Positions 37,033 to 46,496 of a DNA stretch of 64,000 nt are shown piece after piece (the stretch's first letter is position 1; the number at the start of each line of letters is the position of its first letter). Both the position numbers and the translations under genes were made by a program. This stretch comes from CAIOZA01 sp964464375 (GTDB taxonomy: Bacteria > Bacteroidota > Ignavibacteria > Kapaibacteriales > UBA2268): contig CAYXFU010000018.1 in NCBI GenBank assembly GCA_964464375.1, positions 1-64,000 on the forward strand, written 5' to 3'. The notes under the pieces were generated by a model. It had not been told where the DNA came from. It did not search any database and saw nothing but the letters and a program-made list of their open reading frames with translations.

Positions 37033-37388
37033 CACTAAATGCTCATCAGATACTCGCAATTAATTTGTCATTCCCGCGATCACGAAGTAGCAGTGAAGCT
37101 AATGCAGGAATCTTTTTTTGGGAAGAAAATCATAGATTCCCACCTTGTCTGGAATGACACTATCAATAGTTGTAACTCGTTTAATAATATACTTTTTCAA
37201 AGGGGGTTTGGGTTTTCTCGGAAGTTTTATAATAATCCCATAAGGATTTGTAGAAAATGTGGCAATATAGTATTCATGCCATGAATCTCCCATTTTGCAA
37301 ATTGCAATGTATTAATTCCCTCTCTGATTGCCGGACTTGGTTTTGGTGCTTGGCATGTATTTATCGATTATGACGGTAATCAGTTACT
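37033..37388. other. 356-bp intergenic region with repeat element and gene-like debris
   Basis: Contains the repeat element at 37067-37158. To its right are remnants that look protein-derived: on the - strand a frame beginning MGDSWHEYYIATFSTNPYG (37293 leftwards) that runs into the repeat, and on the + strand IPSLIAGLGFGAWHVFIDYDG near 37317-37380. Neither forms a complete gene. Interpreted as decayed coding DNA. Confidence 0.4.
37067..37158. mobile_element. short inverted-repeat element
   Basis: Starts GTCATTCCC and ends GGAATGAC, with an internal AGGAATCT / AGATTCCC pair, so about 92 bases fold on themselves. The end words match those inside the MITE-like elements at 3674 and 10252, but the GAGACTGTGTG outer ends are missing. 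Confidence 0.5.
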
Positions 37389-39278
37389 TCACACCTTTTC
37401 TGATAGCTCCAGCCACCGGTTTGTGATTGAGTCAAGCTTGTTGATTGTCTCATTGAGTTCGTGAGCCAGCTGTTCTAGTATTTTGTAGTCCTGATCGGGT
37501 GAGTTAAGCTGTTCTTCTAGTTCGGATTTTCTGGCTTCTAGTGTATCAATGTCAGTCTCAATCTTCTCCAGCTCTATCTTTTCCTTAAATGTGAGCTTGT
37601 TTGATTTAACTGCTGGTTTATAGTTACTGTCTTCTTTTGTCTGAGGTTCTGTCTTCCTTTCGAGGCTTTTCTGTTCCCTTTGCTCGGTTTTCTTTGTTTC
37701 CTTCTTTTCCAGATAAGCAGTGTAATTTCCCGGATATTCCTTGATTACACCGTTGCCCTCAAATGCCCAGATAAATTCGGCACATCTGTCAAGGAATGAC
37801 CTATCGTGGGAAACGATTATCAGCACACCGAAGAAATCATCCAGATAATTCTCGAATACATTTAAAGTCTCAATGTCGAAGTCATTTGTCGGTTCATCCA
37901 GCAATAGTACATTCGGATTTGCCATCAGAAGCCGAAGAAGAGCAAGCCTCTTCTTCTCACCACCGGAAAGTGTATGAACAAAAGTGTGCTGTCTGTTCCT
38001 TGGGAACAAGAATCTGTCCAACAACTCGCGGCAGGTGATTTTGCGCTCTTTGCCCACACCAACATTTATGTATTCTGCTATTTCCTGAAGCGATCCTATC
38101 ACAGTGTTGCTCTCATCGAGAGTTTTATGCTCCTGCTCAAAGTATCCGATTTTCACCGTTGATCCTAGCTTACAAGAGCCTTTCGTAGGAATCAGCATTT
38201 CTGTGAATATCTTCAAAAGAGATGTCTTACCTGATCCGTTGGGCCCGATAATGCCGATTCTGTCACCATGCTGAGCATTATAACTAAAGTTGTCTATCAG
38301 CAAGCGGTCTCCGATCGTGAAACCTACATTGCTGGCTTCAATGACTTTACTACCCAGAAAATTGTTCCCGACTTCGATTTTGATTCTTTTATGCTCAACA
38401 AATCGTATATCGTCCTTCAATTTACCTGCCCAGTCAATTCTGGCTTTCTGCTTAGTCCTTCTTGCGCGAGCACCACGCGAGAGCCATTCCAGCTCTTGTC
38501 GAAGCTTGTTCTGGAGGTGATCGTTTGTTGACTTTTCGTTGAGAAGCAGTGCTTGCTTTTGAAACAGATACGTTTCATAATTGCCATTGAAGAAAAGTAG
38601 TTTCTCGAAGTCCAACTCAATGATACGTGTGGCAAGTGCATCAAGAAAGTATCTGTCATGGGTTACGAATATAATAGTAAGATTAGTGGCTGAAAGCTCG
38701 TCCTGAAGCCATTGCACTGTATCAGCATCAAGATGATTCGTTGGTTCATCAAGTATCAGAAGGTCAGGTTTAGCGATAAGTATCTTGGCGAGTGCAATTC
38801 TCTTTTTCTCGCCACCTGAGGCAGTGTGAAGAGATTTCTCGAAGTCTGTTATACCAACCTTCTGCAGTATCTTCTTTGCTTCGGATTCGATGCTCCAGCC
38901 ATTAAGCTCATCAATTTTATGCGAGAGCTGAGCAAGCTTTTCCGAATCTTTTGAATTGCTGTCCAAAAGGAAATGATATTCCTGGAAAGCCTCGTGAAGC
39001 TCAGGGATTCCGTTCATCACGTAATCTATAGCTGTGTCTTCGTATTCGTATTCTGTAGTTTGAGTAAGATAGTCAACTTTGATGTCGTTTGTGCGGACAA
39101 CTTCGCCACTGTCCGGTGTTTCAACTCCGGCAAGGATTCTAAGTAAAGTAGTTTTGCCTGCACCGTTCTTACCGATCAGACCAACCTTTTCGCCCTGCTC
39201 TATCCCGAACGAAATATTCTGAAACAGAGTAGTCTGAGTAAATGCTTTTGATAAACCGGTTGCCGAAATTATAATCAT
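37389..39278 (-). CDS. uup: ABC-F ATPase, Uup type
   Basis: Soluble protein with two ABC domains and no membrane segments. First domain: Walker A GKNGAGKTT, signature SGGEKKR, Walker B LLILDEPTNHLD. Second domain: Walker A GPNGSGKTS, signature LSGGEKKRLALL, Walker B LLLDEPTNDFD. The linker between them carries the ABC-F arm, and a C-terminal coiled coil (about 550-629; EKIELEKIETDIDTLEARK) identifies the Uup branch. ABC-F proteins act on ribosomes; Uup is also linked to DNA-transposon stability and branched DNA in E. coli. The frame opens 10 codons upstream, but the ATG at 39278 (MIIISATGLSKAF) matches the family start. The 5' end overlaps one arm of a 27-bp repeat duplicated at 43671-43697. 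Confidence 0.92.
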   Translation of the reverse strand: MIIISATGLSKAFTQTTLFQNISFGIEQGEKVGLIGKNGAGKTTLLRILAGVETPDSGEVVRTNDIKVDYLTQTTEYEYEDTAIDYVMNGIPELHEAFQEYHFLLDSNSKDSEKLAQLSHKIDELNGWSIESEAKKILQKVGITDFEKSLHTASGGEKKRIALAKILIAKPDLLILDEPTNHLDADTVQWLQDELSATNLTIIFVTHDRYFLDALATRIIELDFEKLLFFNGNYETYLFQKQALLLNEKSTNDHLQNKLRQELEWLSRGARARRTKQKARIDWAGKLKDDIRFVEHKRIKIEVGNNFLGSKVIEASNVGFTIGDRLLIDNFSYNAQHGDRIGIIGPNGSGKTSLLKIFTEMLIPTKGSCKLGSTVKIGYFEQEHKTLDESNTVIGSLQEIAEYINVGVGKERKITCRELLDRFLFPRNRQHTFVHTLSGGEKKRLALLRLLMANPNVLLLDEPTNDFDIETLNVFENYLDDFFGVLIIVSHDRSFLDRCAEFIWAFEGNGVIKEYPGNYTAYLEKKETKKTEQREQKSLERKTEPQTKEDSNYKPAVKSNKLTFKEKIELEKIETDIDTLEARKSELEEQLNSPDQDYKILEQLAHELNETINKLDSITNRWLELSEKV

Positions 39279-39297
39279 TTTTTGCTTTTTTGTAATA
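39271..39297. repeat. 27-bp direct repeat, left copy (uup start region)
   Basis: Identical over all 27 positions to 43671-43697, in the same orientation and exactly 4400 bases away. It covers the uup start codon, the first two codons and the 19 bases upstream of it. Flanking bases do not match. The pair brackets the cassette with the genes at 39492-43602. Confidence 0.85.
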
Positions 39298-39491
39298 TTA
39301 AGACTCACAAATTAAGCAAATTTGTGTAGTCAATATTAATTCATTATCAAGATATACTGTATAGTGAAAACCCTTAAATTAAAATTGCAATAAAAAAATC
39401 ATTGCTTCGTTTAATAGTTCTAGGAAATTTAGTATCATCTAAATTAAAAAATTGTTAAAACTAAATATTTATTTTTATAAGGAATTTAAAT

Positions 39492-40031
39492 ATGAAGTTA
39501 TTACCTGTTTATATTGTCATTTTCTTCAGTTACCAACTTAATGGTCAAAATAATGATGTTAATTGGTACTCTGTAAACAATGGCGGAAATACCTCAGTAA
39601 TCGGAAATGCAAGGATCAAAGCCGTTGTAGGTCAGGCTTTGATTAATGTCAATAAGTACAATAACTCAAAAGTAGTAAGCGGATTTTTCGGTTATACAAC
39701 TATTCCGCCTTTCTTATCAATAGTTAATGATGAAAGAGAAGCATCAGACAACTTGTTTCAGAACACACCTAATCCGTTTAATCAATCAACCCGGATTAAA
39801 TATTTCCTTGATGCACAAACCTTTGTAACGTTGACTATTTATGACCTTTACGGCAAGAAAATCTATGAACCTGTGAATTCTTTTCAGACTACAGGCTTTT
39901 ATGAAGTATCATGGAATGGACAAACCGAATCAAATGAATATGTTCCTAGTGGAAGTTATTATTATACACTTGTCATGCGGTCAGGTTACATTTATTCAAT
40001 TCAAAGCAAATCAATGGTTTTTATCCGTTAA
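39492..40031 (+). CDS. small T9SS-sorted secreted protein
   Basis: 179-residue exported protein: signal peptide to about residue 18 (YQLNGQ), a short beta domain of the 'V-N-x-G-G-N-T-S-x-I-G-N ... V-V-G-Q' type that ends in VVSGFFGY, then a FlgD-Ig-like T9SS sorting domain (QNTPNPFNQSTRIKYFL ... GFYEVSWNGQTE ... PSGSYYYTLVMRSG). Small proteins of this build often precede large repeat proteins in this phylum (recalled). The next gene, for a 1007-residue fibre-like protein, starts 19 bases after the stop, so the two form an operon. Confidence 0.8.
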   Translation: MKLLPVYIVIFFSYQLNGQNNDVNWYSVNNGGNTSVIGNARIKAVVGQALINVNKYNNSKVVSGFFGYTTIPPFLSIVNDEREASDNLFQNTPNPFNQSTRIKYFLDAQTFVTLTIYDLYGKKIYEPVNSFQTTGFYEVSWNGQTESNEYVPSGSYYYTLVMRSGYIYSIQSKSMVFIR

Positions 40032-40050
40032 ATTTTTTAAAGGGGAAAAG

Positions 40051-43000
40051 ATGAAAAATTTAGTACTTATTTCCTTATTTCTAATATTTATATGTTTCGA
40101 AAGTTTACTACCCCAAATACCAAGACTGATCTCTTATCAAGGGGTGTTAACAGACACCACGGGTAAACCAAAACCTGACGGAATCTATAATTTTGTATTT
40201 TCATTTTATGAAACTTCAACTGCAGGAAATCTACTATGGACTGAAAGCAAACAGCTCGACGTATTGAATGGATTATTTCTTACTCAACTTGGGGATGTTA
40301 CTTCAATTTCAAGCAGTTTGACATTCGACAGACAATATTGGCTTGGAGTGAAAGTTGGAACCGATCCTGAGCTTATACCCAGAATCAAATTAACCTCTTC
40401 ACCATATTCACTTCATTCAATCTATGCAGATACTGCTTTGAATGCTTATGGGATTAAGAGACCAATTACTCCACCGGTTTCATCGTATGAAATTGCCCCA
40501 AATACTGTAATAAGATATGCGAGGGTATTTAATTATAAACGAAATCTTGATACTGTTGTTCATGATTCTATAACGATAGTTTCCCGCAATGATATTGATA
40601 TTTACTTTGAGAATGATTCTTTAATAATCGGAAGGACGTCAGGAAGTGGCAATACGCTTGACCAAGCTTATGATGAGGGTGCTAACCCAGGCGACGGAAG
40701 AATAATTAATGCCACCGACGGATCAGTTGAAATAAAAGGAGATGACGGGCTATTGGTTACCGGAACAAATAGAATTATCGAAGCTCGAACTGTCAACTTG
40801 GTTCCAGCTATTTTGGTTGAATCATCAAAGGGACCTGCTTTATATTCTATTGTTAACCAAAATGGCACCAGTTCGTCAGGCATCTTTGCACAATTTAATG
40901 GTAAAGCCGATGAACCGAATGTCAATATATTAACTGCCGGAACACATTCGGGAATACAATCCCTGGTTACAACTGATTTCAGAGGATTGGGCGGAACCGC
41001 TAATGCAGGTATATTTTCAATTAATAACACTTTCAGCAAATCAACATCTCTCTATGCCTCTACAGATGGACTAGCAAATGCCGGAGAATTTCAGATTCTC
41101 AATAGCTTGAACAACTCTTATGCTATTTATGCAAAGTCAATCGGAACTGCCGGTGGAGGTAGATTTATCATAGAGAATGATCAGAGTAAAGCATTTACAA
41201 TTTGGTCAGTAACAGATGGAATAGGCGGTGCAGGCAATTTTTCAATAAATAATCAGAACAATACCAATGCCACTATACAGTCAGCAACTGATGGATTAGG
41301 AATGTCAGGAAAATTCGAAGCTACTAATACTGCCAATGATAAATATGCACTTTATGCAAAAAATTATGGTAAAGGATACGGATTATACGGTGAAAGTGGC
41401 GGCAGTCCTAGCGGTTTCTTAGGTTTTTCGGGAACAGCCGGATTAAGCAAAGAAAATTGGGGAATTATGGGATGGAGCGAAAAGAAAGATGGTGTATTCG
41501 GTACAATGCAATCAGGTGGCAATTTTAACCTTGGACCTGCGAGAATCATAGCCGGAGTACATGGAAACAGTGCAGGAAACATTGGCGGATCTGCTGATAA
41601 TTTCGGCGTTGCAGGTATTGGTTCGGGTTATGGTTCAGGGGTATTGGGTATAGGTGCCGGTGAACTGGGACATGGTATTATTGGAGTTTCAGGTACGGGT
41701 GGACCAAACAAGACTTCAACTGCTGTGCGTGGCATTACCAGAGAAGATTCGTTAGGAAATCGAATTAATTGGCCCCCTATGTATCCTTTGGATGAATCTT
41801 TTCCGGGAAAAGATATCGTTGGTGTCCTAGGTGAAGCCGTTAATACTGTAGGTGTATGGGGAGAAAGTTATCGTAAAATTGGCGTCGTAGGAACCCAGGG
41901 AAAGCGCACTGGAACCGGTGATATTAATTTGCATAAAGCAGGTGTACTGGGGTTGGCATACTCAACTAATGCTCCGGGAGTTCAAGGTATCTCATTTGGT
42001 GGTGGAGCGTTCGGTGTTCGTGCCGAAGCTCATGGTTTGAACTCGATGGGAGTTTATGCAACATCGGACAGCGGCTCAGCAGGTATGTTCAAAATAGAAA
42101 ATATCAACAATAATTTTGTCGGTTTATGGGTTGAAACAAAAGGTTTGGAGGATGCCGCTTATTTTCTGACATCTAATCAGAACAATTCAAGACCAACTGT
42201 TTATGTTCAAAATGATGGTTTGGGGGATGCAGGTTACTTTAAAAACAATAAATCCACAAATACCAGACCTGTCCTTTATACTGAAAACTTAGGAACCGGC
42301 GAAGCCGGATATTTTACAGTTACCAATTCACTTGGAACCAAACCTACAATATTTGGTACACATCATGGAACCAACAGGGCAGGTGAATTCGATATATTAA
42401 ACGCGGGAAATTCACAGCCGGCTTTATATGCTTATACTCTCGGTACAAATTATGCAGGGTATTTCCAGAATAATAATGCTTCTAGCACTAATCCTGCAGT
42501 ATATGTTATTTCAAACAGTACTGGTTATGCTTTCATTTCTAACTCAATTGCTGCCGGAACAAAAAAAGCCGGTTATTTTGGAGGAAATGTCCAAGTTACA
42601 GGTACTTTATTCAAAGGTGGTGGTGGATTTAGAATAGACCATCCTCTTGATCCTACAAATAAATTCCTCAACCATTCATTTGTAGAGAGTCCTGATATGA
42701 AAAATATCTATGATGGGAATGTTTACCTTGATAGTCTCGGTCAAGCTATTGTTCAACTACCTAACTGGTTCGTTTCTGTAAATAGTGATTATAGATATCA
42801 GTTAACACCAATCGGTGGATTTGCTCCTATTTATATATCTCAGGAAGTTATTAATAATCAATTTAGAATAGCCGGAGGTACACCAGGTCTTAAAGTATCC
42901 TGGCAGGTAACTGGTATCAGAAACGATCGATGGGCTGTAGCTAACAGGATACAAGTAGAGGAAAACAAAGTTGGCAATGAAAGTGGCACATATTTACATC

Positions 43001-43074
43001 CGGAGCTCTACGGGATTACTGTTGTAAAGCCAACATTACCACCGACACTTGAACCGAATGAAATAACGGAATGA
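40051..43074 (+). CDS. fibre-like repeat protein (1007 aa)
   Basis: Exported protein with a signal peptide (MKNLVLISLFLIFICFESLLPQ). Residues about 22-130 form an N-terminal domain, ISYQGVLTDTTGKPKPDGIYNFVFSFYE ... YWLGVKVGTDPEL. The middle (about 260-860) consists of degenerate 25-30-residue units of the form 'G-x-A-G-x-F-x-I-x-N-x-x-N-x-x-x-A-L-Y-A'. The C-terminal 150 residues are a distinct module with FRIDHPLDPTNKFLNHSFVESPDMKNIYDG and YRYQLTPIGGFAP. That ending recalls receptor-binding or tail-fibre-like endings seen in varied bacteria and phages (recalled, not searched). No T9SS domain. The frame is open from 39901, but the ATG at 40051 follows AAAGGGGAAAAG and starts the signal peptide. 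Confidence 0.75.
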   Translation: MKNLVLISLFLIFICFESLLPQIPRLISYQGVLTDTTGKPKPDGIYNFVFSFYETSTAGNLLWTESKQLDVLNGLFLTQLGDVTSISSSLTFDRQYWLGVKVGTDPELIPRIKLTSSPYSLHSIYADTALNAYGIKRPITPPVSSYEIAPNTVIRYARVFNYKRNLDTVVHDSITIVSRNDIDIYFENDSLIIGRTSGSGNTLDQAYDEGANPGDGRIINATDGSVEIKGDDGLLVTGTNRIIEARTVNLVPAILVESSKGPALYSIVNQNGTSSSGIFAQFNGKADEPNVNILTAGTHSGIQSLVTTDFRGLGGTANAGIFSINNTFSKSTSLYASTDGLANAGEFQILNSLNNSYAIYAKSIGTAGGGRFIIENDQSKAFTIWSVTDGIGGAGNFSINNQNNTNATIQSATDGLGMSGKFEATNTANDKYALYAKNYGKGYGLYGESGGSPSGFLGFSGTAGLSKENWGIMGWSEKKDGVFGTMQSGGNFNLGPARIIAGVHGNSAGNIGGSADNFGVAGIGSGYGSGVLGIGAGELGHGIIGVSGTGGPNKTSTAVRGITREDSLGNRINWPPMYPLDESFPGKDIVGVLGEAVNTVGVWGESYRKIGVVGTQGKRTGTGDINLHKAGVLGLAYSTNAPGVQGISFGGGAFGVRAEAHGLNSMGVYATSDSGSAGMFKIENINNNFVGLWVETKGLEDAAYFLTSNQNNSRPTVYVQNDGLGDAGYFKNNKSTNTRPVLYTENLGTGEAGYFTVTNSLGTKPTIFGTHHGTNRAGEFDILNAGNSQPALYAYTLGTNYAGYFQNNNASSTNPAVYVISNSTGYAFISNSIAAGTKKAGYFGGNVQVTGTLFKGGGGFRIDHPLDPTNKFLNHSFVESPDMKNIYDGNVYLDSLGQAIVQLPNWFVSVNSDYRYQLTPIGGFAPIYISQEVINNQFRIAGGTPGLKVSWQVTGIRNDRWAVANRIQVEENKVGNESGTYLHPELYGITVVKPTLPPTLEPNEITE

Positions 43075-43157
43075 ATAAATGAAGATGGGATTAATTTAAG
43101 TAATATTGAGAGTTTAAGTTTCATAAAATATATAAAAATAGTTGATTTTGAAAGATA

Positions 43158-43382
43158 CTACACGGTCTCAAATTGAAGAGAATTAAAATCAATCTTATCG
43201 GTTCTTTTGCTGACATTGAGTATCTCAATTCCAACTACTTTTCCTTCTTCATTGTAGTCGAGTATTAGGTCTTTATCAACCTCTTCAGATTCAATTATTT
43301 TTGAATCATCCAGTCGGAAGTATATCGCATCGTTTTCTCTATCAGCTTTCAGTTTCATATTATTCTGTAACTCTTCTATCAA
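43158..43382 (-). CDS. DUF2283-family protein, possible antitoxin
   Basis: Short acidic protein matching DUF2283: MKLKADRENDAIYFRLDDSKIIESEEVDKDLILDYNEEGKVVGIEILNVSKR. Two starts are possible: a TTG at 43382, inside the end of the upstream gene (74 residues), or the ATG at 43358 directly after its stop (66 residues). The ATG gives the standard MKL start. It forms a coupled pair with the DUF4258 gene, an arrangement suspected to be toxin-antitoxin. Confidence 0.8.
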   Translation of the reverse strand: MIEELQNNMKLKADRENDAIYFRLDDSKIIESEEVDKDLILDYNEEGKVVGIEILNVSKRTDKIDFNSLQFETV

Positions 43383-43602
43383 AAAATAAAGTTATAATCC
43401 GTTTTGGATTTGTATAAGGATTAACTACTATTCTAAAAAAACGATTACCAAACTCTTTTATTTGTTTTATGTAATGAATCTCTTCGTCATTAATCATTTC
43501 AATTCTATCCGGTTCCGAAATTGTATCAATAATCCAATGTTCTTGAATTTCTCTTTCAAGAATCATATCCTTGGCATGCTTTGTAAATTCGTATTGCTCC
43601 AT
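43360..43602 (-). CDS. DUF4258-family protein, possible toxin
   Basis: 80-residue protein of the DUF4258 type: FTKHAKDMILEREIQEHWIIDTISEPDRIE followed by GNRFFRIVVNPYTNPKRIITLFFDRR. The small basic fold with an early His and a late Arg pair resembles RelE/BrnT-like RNases, so a toxin role is a fair inference but unproven. Its stop abuts or overlaps the start of the DUF2283 gene. It lies at the right end of the repeat-bounded cassette. Confidence 0.8.
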   Translation of the reverse strand: MEQYEFTKHAKDMILEREIQEHWIIDTISEPDRIEMINDEEIHYIKQIKEFGNRFFRIVVNPYTNPKRIITLFFDRRVTE

Positions 43603-43670
43603 GATAAAAATTATTTATTTTTCCTAGTTTGCTCTACACAATCCCACTCAAAATATTATTGCTTTTGATA

Positions 43671-43697
43671 ATAATCATTTTTTGCTTTTTTGTAATA
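43671..43697. repeat. 27-bp direct repeat, right copy
   Basis: Exact copy of 39271-39297. Read on the - strand it recreates the uup ribosome-binding region and start (ATG ATT AT...), but the frame then diverges and stops after 14 codons. It lies only 13 bases beyond the stop of the 928-residue gene. Confidence 0.85.
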
Positions 43698-43709
43698 ATT
43701 AAATTGCTC

Positions 43710-46496
43710 TTATCGCTCAATCAATAAGCTTTGAGTTAGTCTATCTCTTCCGTTGAACAATGTGTAGAAATAGACTCCACTCGGTAGTTTGGACGCATTA
43801 AAGTTAATTGTGTGCCTGCCGGTCGAATAATCCCCTACGGCTATTTGATCGAGTTTTTGTCCGTTGGAATTAAATAGAATCAGTTCGATTGATGACGGTT
43901 GATCGAGTGTGAATGATATATCTGCACTCTGGTTAACAGGATTAGGCAGACATTTCTCGAGATAGAAGCTGTAGTCTGTTTGATCTTCCACATCGGAATA
44001 TTTTACGTTTGTGCTGAATACACCGCCACCCTGAGTGGCAATAAGAACTTTTCCATCACTCTCACGGAAATCGATTTTATCAACTATCAGATTACCTATT
44101 GTTGTATATCCTTCTTTTCTCCAATCAGTGCTCATGCCAGCTAGCTGAAAAGTAGAGTAAAGTCCGGCACTTGTTCCTGCAAAAATAATCGTACCATCTT
44201 TTGTATATACTGACTTTATCCAGCGCACAGAAGGCCCTGCCCCTTTTCCGTCAGGCTTTTCTTCAAGATTGCCGCTAATAGGGTTCCAGCTTGTCCCACC
44301 ATCGGTAGTTGAGTAAATACTCTGAATATTATAGTTGGAAAAACTAACAATGATATTGTTGGAATTTTTGGGATCGATGTCGATACAGGATGTAAAAGCA
44401 TCCTTCGGGAAAACATAGGTCAGCTTGGTAATTATCGGTGTAGCACTATTAGCCTCATCAATTTTGTAGAAAATGCCTCTGCTGGTGCCGATATAAACTC
44501 TGTTAGGAGTTGCCTTGCAAACGCTGATAGCTGTGATTGATTCAGTAGTAGGTATTCCCAGATTTTTTAACTCAAACCAGCCCGGATTTCTCAATGATGT
44601 GTCCCTGGATGCAGCTTCCATATCGTCCTTACGGAACAAGCGGGTTTTAGCCGGAAGATAGAGTGTTTTCTGATTATTGGGGTCAAGGACAAATCGTGTA
44701 TAAAAATCTACCATATTGTCCTTTATGTTGTCAGGTCTCTGGTACATTTCGTCAATAACTTCATTCTGCGCATTGAATCTGAATGTTACCATAGCCCCAT
44801 TGTACCATGAACCGATCAGAAATGCTTTATTGTCAGCAATGAGTGCATCCATACCATCACCTCCAATAACAGCTGGCCATGGCTCATTAACATTCTCGGA
44901 AAGAGTATATTGAGAAGAATTATCCTGAAGTCCGCCGAATATCAAATTATCTCCCGAGACAGCATGATCCAGAGCGATTGAGTAGAACTGAGAAGCCATT
45001 AGCCCATTATTAAGGGAAACCCATTCCGGTTGGTTAGCTTTAGCATCTGAAGTCATGTGAATACCACCATCGTTGGCGACGTAGAGAGTATTTGGATTAG
45101 AAGGTAGAAAAGCCAACCCATGAATATCGGGATGGCAATACTTATTCTCAATATCATATCCTCCCTGAGGAAAGTATCCACCAATATGCTTCATCACACC
45201 ATTTGCAAAACCTGTCGATGAAACGTAAAGGCTGGTACCGCCGATGGCAACGAAATTCTCATCCGCTGGTGATACCTTCAGTGTAAGAGCATAACCGCCT
45301 AAAGAGCTGAAAGCCTGCACTCCATGTGCAGTATTTGGTATAAACTCAGAACGATCTTGTGAAGTGCCGTTTCCGCTAATTGGATCATCAATATATTTGA
45401 ATAAGCCATGGTAGCGTCTTGATGTGCCAAAATACCATGGATATAGCCCTACCTGCGGTTTTTCGGTGAGAATATAGAGGACATTGTCGTTAGCCTTAGT
45501 TACATCAAACTTTATAACTCTTGTAGTATCAGGGAATCCTGCTGGATTTATTTTAGACCAATTGATGCCGTCAACCGAACGGTAAATACCCATTTGAGTG
45601 GGTTTGACGTTATTAAGAGTTATCCTTGACAATCCGGCAAAGAAAACACCATTGCCTGATTGGACGACAGCTGTTCCAAATGACTTATTCACCTGATCGC
45701 CGAGAACTGAAGTCCAGCTAGAACCACCATCGGTCGAACGCATGATCCCGCCATAGCAGGCAGCTAGAACCACATCCTGATTTGTATTTGTTTTATCGAT
45801 TGAGATATTCCATATTCCCTGGAAAGTGTCAGACAGAATATTGGTAGCATTTCCCAGAGTAGAGCTAAGTACTTTCCACGAAACACCATTATCTGTGGAT
45901 TTGTATATACCGTTGCCGGATAAAAAAGTTCTGCTGTCCAAACTAAACTGTCTCTCGGTTGTACTGAGCATTTCACCTGTTCCGCAATACCATATACTGT
46001 TTTTGCCGGGTCGTGGATCCTGAACAATACAATAGGCGCTTTGTACTGCTTCGGAAGCTGTTACCTTTACCCAGGAACTACCCTTGTCAATCGTACGCCA
46101 GATACCACCGGATGCCGAACCGGCGAGTATGATATTCTCATTGTTTATATCAAATGTGATGCAGTTGAATCTTCCACCTGTATTCCAAGGACCGCGAGGC
46201 TTCCAGTTCTGAGCCTGAATAAGAGGTGAATTACCACTGAGTTTGTTCATAGATCTTGCCTGCTCCACAGTAGGAATTGTTTTAGAAAACTGCATTTCCT
46301 TTTCTTTTATGTTAGACGGCAGTTTACCGGTTGCAGGATCTTTAGTTCTCTCGAATTCATATTCAGAATTATAGATTAGTCTTTGGGTTTTATTCAGGAT
46401 ACTTTTTGATTGATAAGGTGATTTTTTGTTCTCACTTGCAGATGCTAAATTTAATAAAAAGCTGATTAGAATAAAAAGAAAAATAGTCTTTTTCAT
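43710..46496 (-). CDS. secreted beta-propeller (BNR/sortilin-like) protein with T9SS domain
   Basis: 928-residue exported protein (signal peptide MKKTIFLFILISFLLNLASA). From about 95 to 830 it contains repeated BNR/Asp-box-like units: SGGIWRTIDKGSSWVKV, GIYKSTDNGVSWKVL, GIMRSTDGGSSWTSV, GIYRSVDGINWSKI, SIYSTTDGGTSWNPI. These indicate one or two beta-propellers of the sialidase/sortilin class. Residues about 845-928 are a type A T9SS domain (EKCLPNPVNQSADISFTL ... SGVYFYTLFNGRDRLTQSLLIER). Without catalytic sialidase residues in view, a binding or protease-associated surface role is more likely. If the cassette at 39.3-43.7 kb were removed, uup would start about 35 bases downstream of this gene. 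Confidence 0.82.
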   Translation of the reverse strand: MKKTIFLFILISFLLNLASASENKKSPYQSKSILNKTQRLIYNSEYEFERTKDPATGKLPSNIKEKEMQFSKTIPTVEQARSMNKLSGNSPLIQAQNWKPRGPWNTGGRFNCITFDINNENIILAGSASGGIWRTIDKGSSWVKVTASEAVQSAYCIVQDPRPGKNSIWYCGTGEMLSTTERQFSLDSRTFLSGNGIYKSTDNGVSWKVLSSTLGNATNILSDTFQGIWNISIDKTNTNQDVVLAACYGGIMRSTDGGSSWTSVLGDQVNKSFGTAVVQSGNGVFFAGLSRITLNNVKPTQMGIYRSVDGINWSKINPAGFPDTTRVIKFDVTKANDNVLYILTEKPQVGLYPWYFGTSRRYHGLFKYIDDPISGNGTSQDRSEFIPNTAHGVQAFSSLGGYALTLKVSPADENFVAIGGTSLYVSSTGFANGVMKHIGGYFPQGGYDIENKYCHPDIHGLAFLPSNPNTLYVANDGGIHMTSDAKANQPEWVSLNNGLMASQFYSIALDHAVSGDNLIFGGLQDNSSQYTLSENVNEPWPAVIGGDGMDALIADNKAFLIGSWYNGAMVTFRFNAQNEVIDEMYQRPDNIKDNMVDFYTRFVLDPNNQKTLYLPAKTRLFRKDDMEAASRDTSLRNPGWFELKNLGIPTTESITAISVCKATPNRVYIGTSRGIFYKIDEANSATPIITKLTYVFPKDAFTSCIDIDPKNSNNIIVSFSNYNIQSIYSTTDGGTSWNPISGNLEEKPDGKGAGPSVRWIKSVYTKDGTIIFAGTSAGLYSTFQLAGMSTDWRKEGYTTIGNLIVDKIDFRESDGKVLIATQGGGVFSTNVKYSDVEDQTDYSFYLEKCLPNPVNQSADISFTLDQPSSIELILFNSNGQKLDQIAVGDYSTGRHTINFNASKLPSGVYFYTLFNGRDRLTQSLLIER

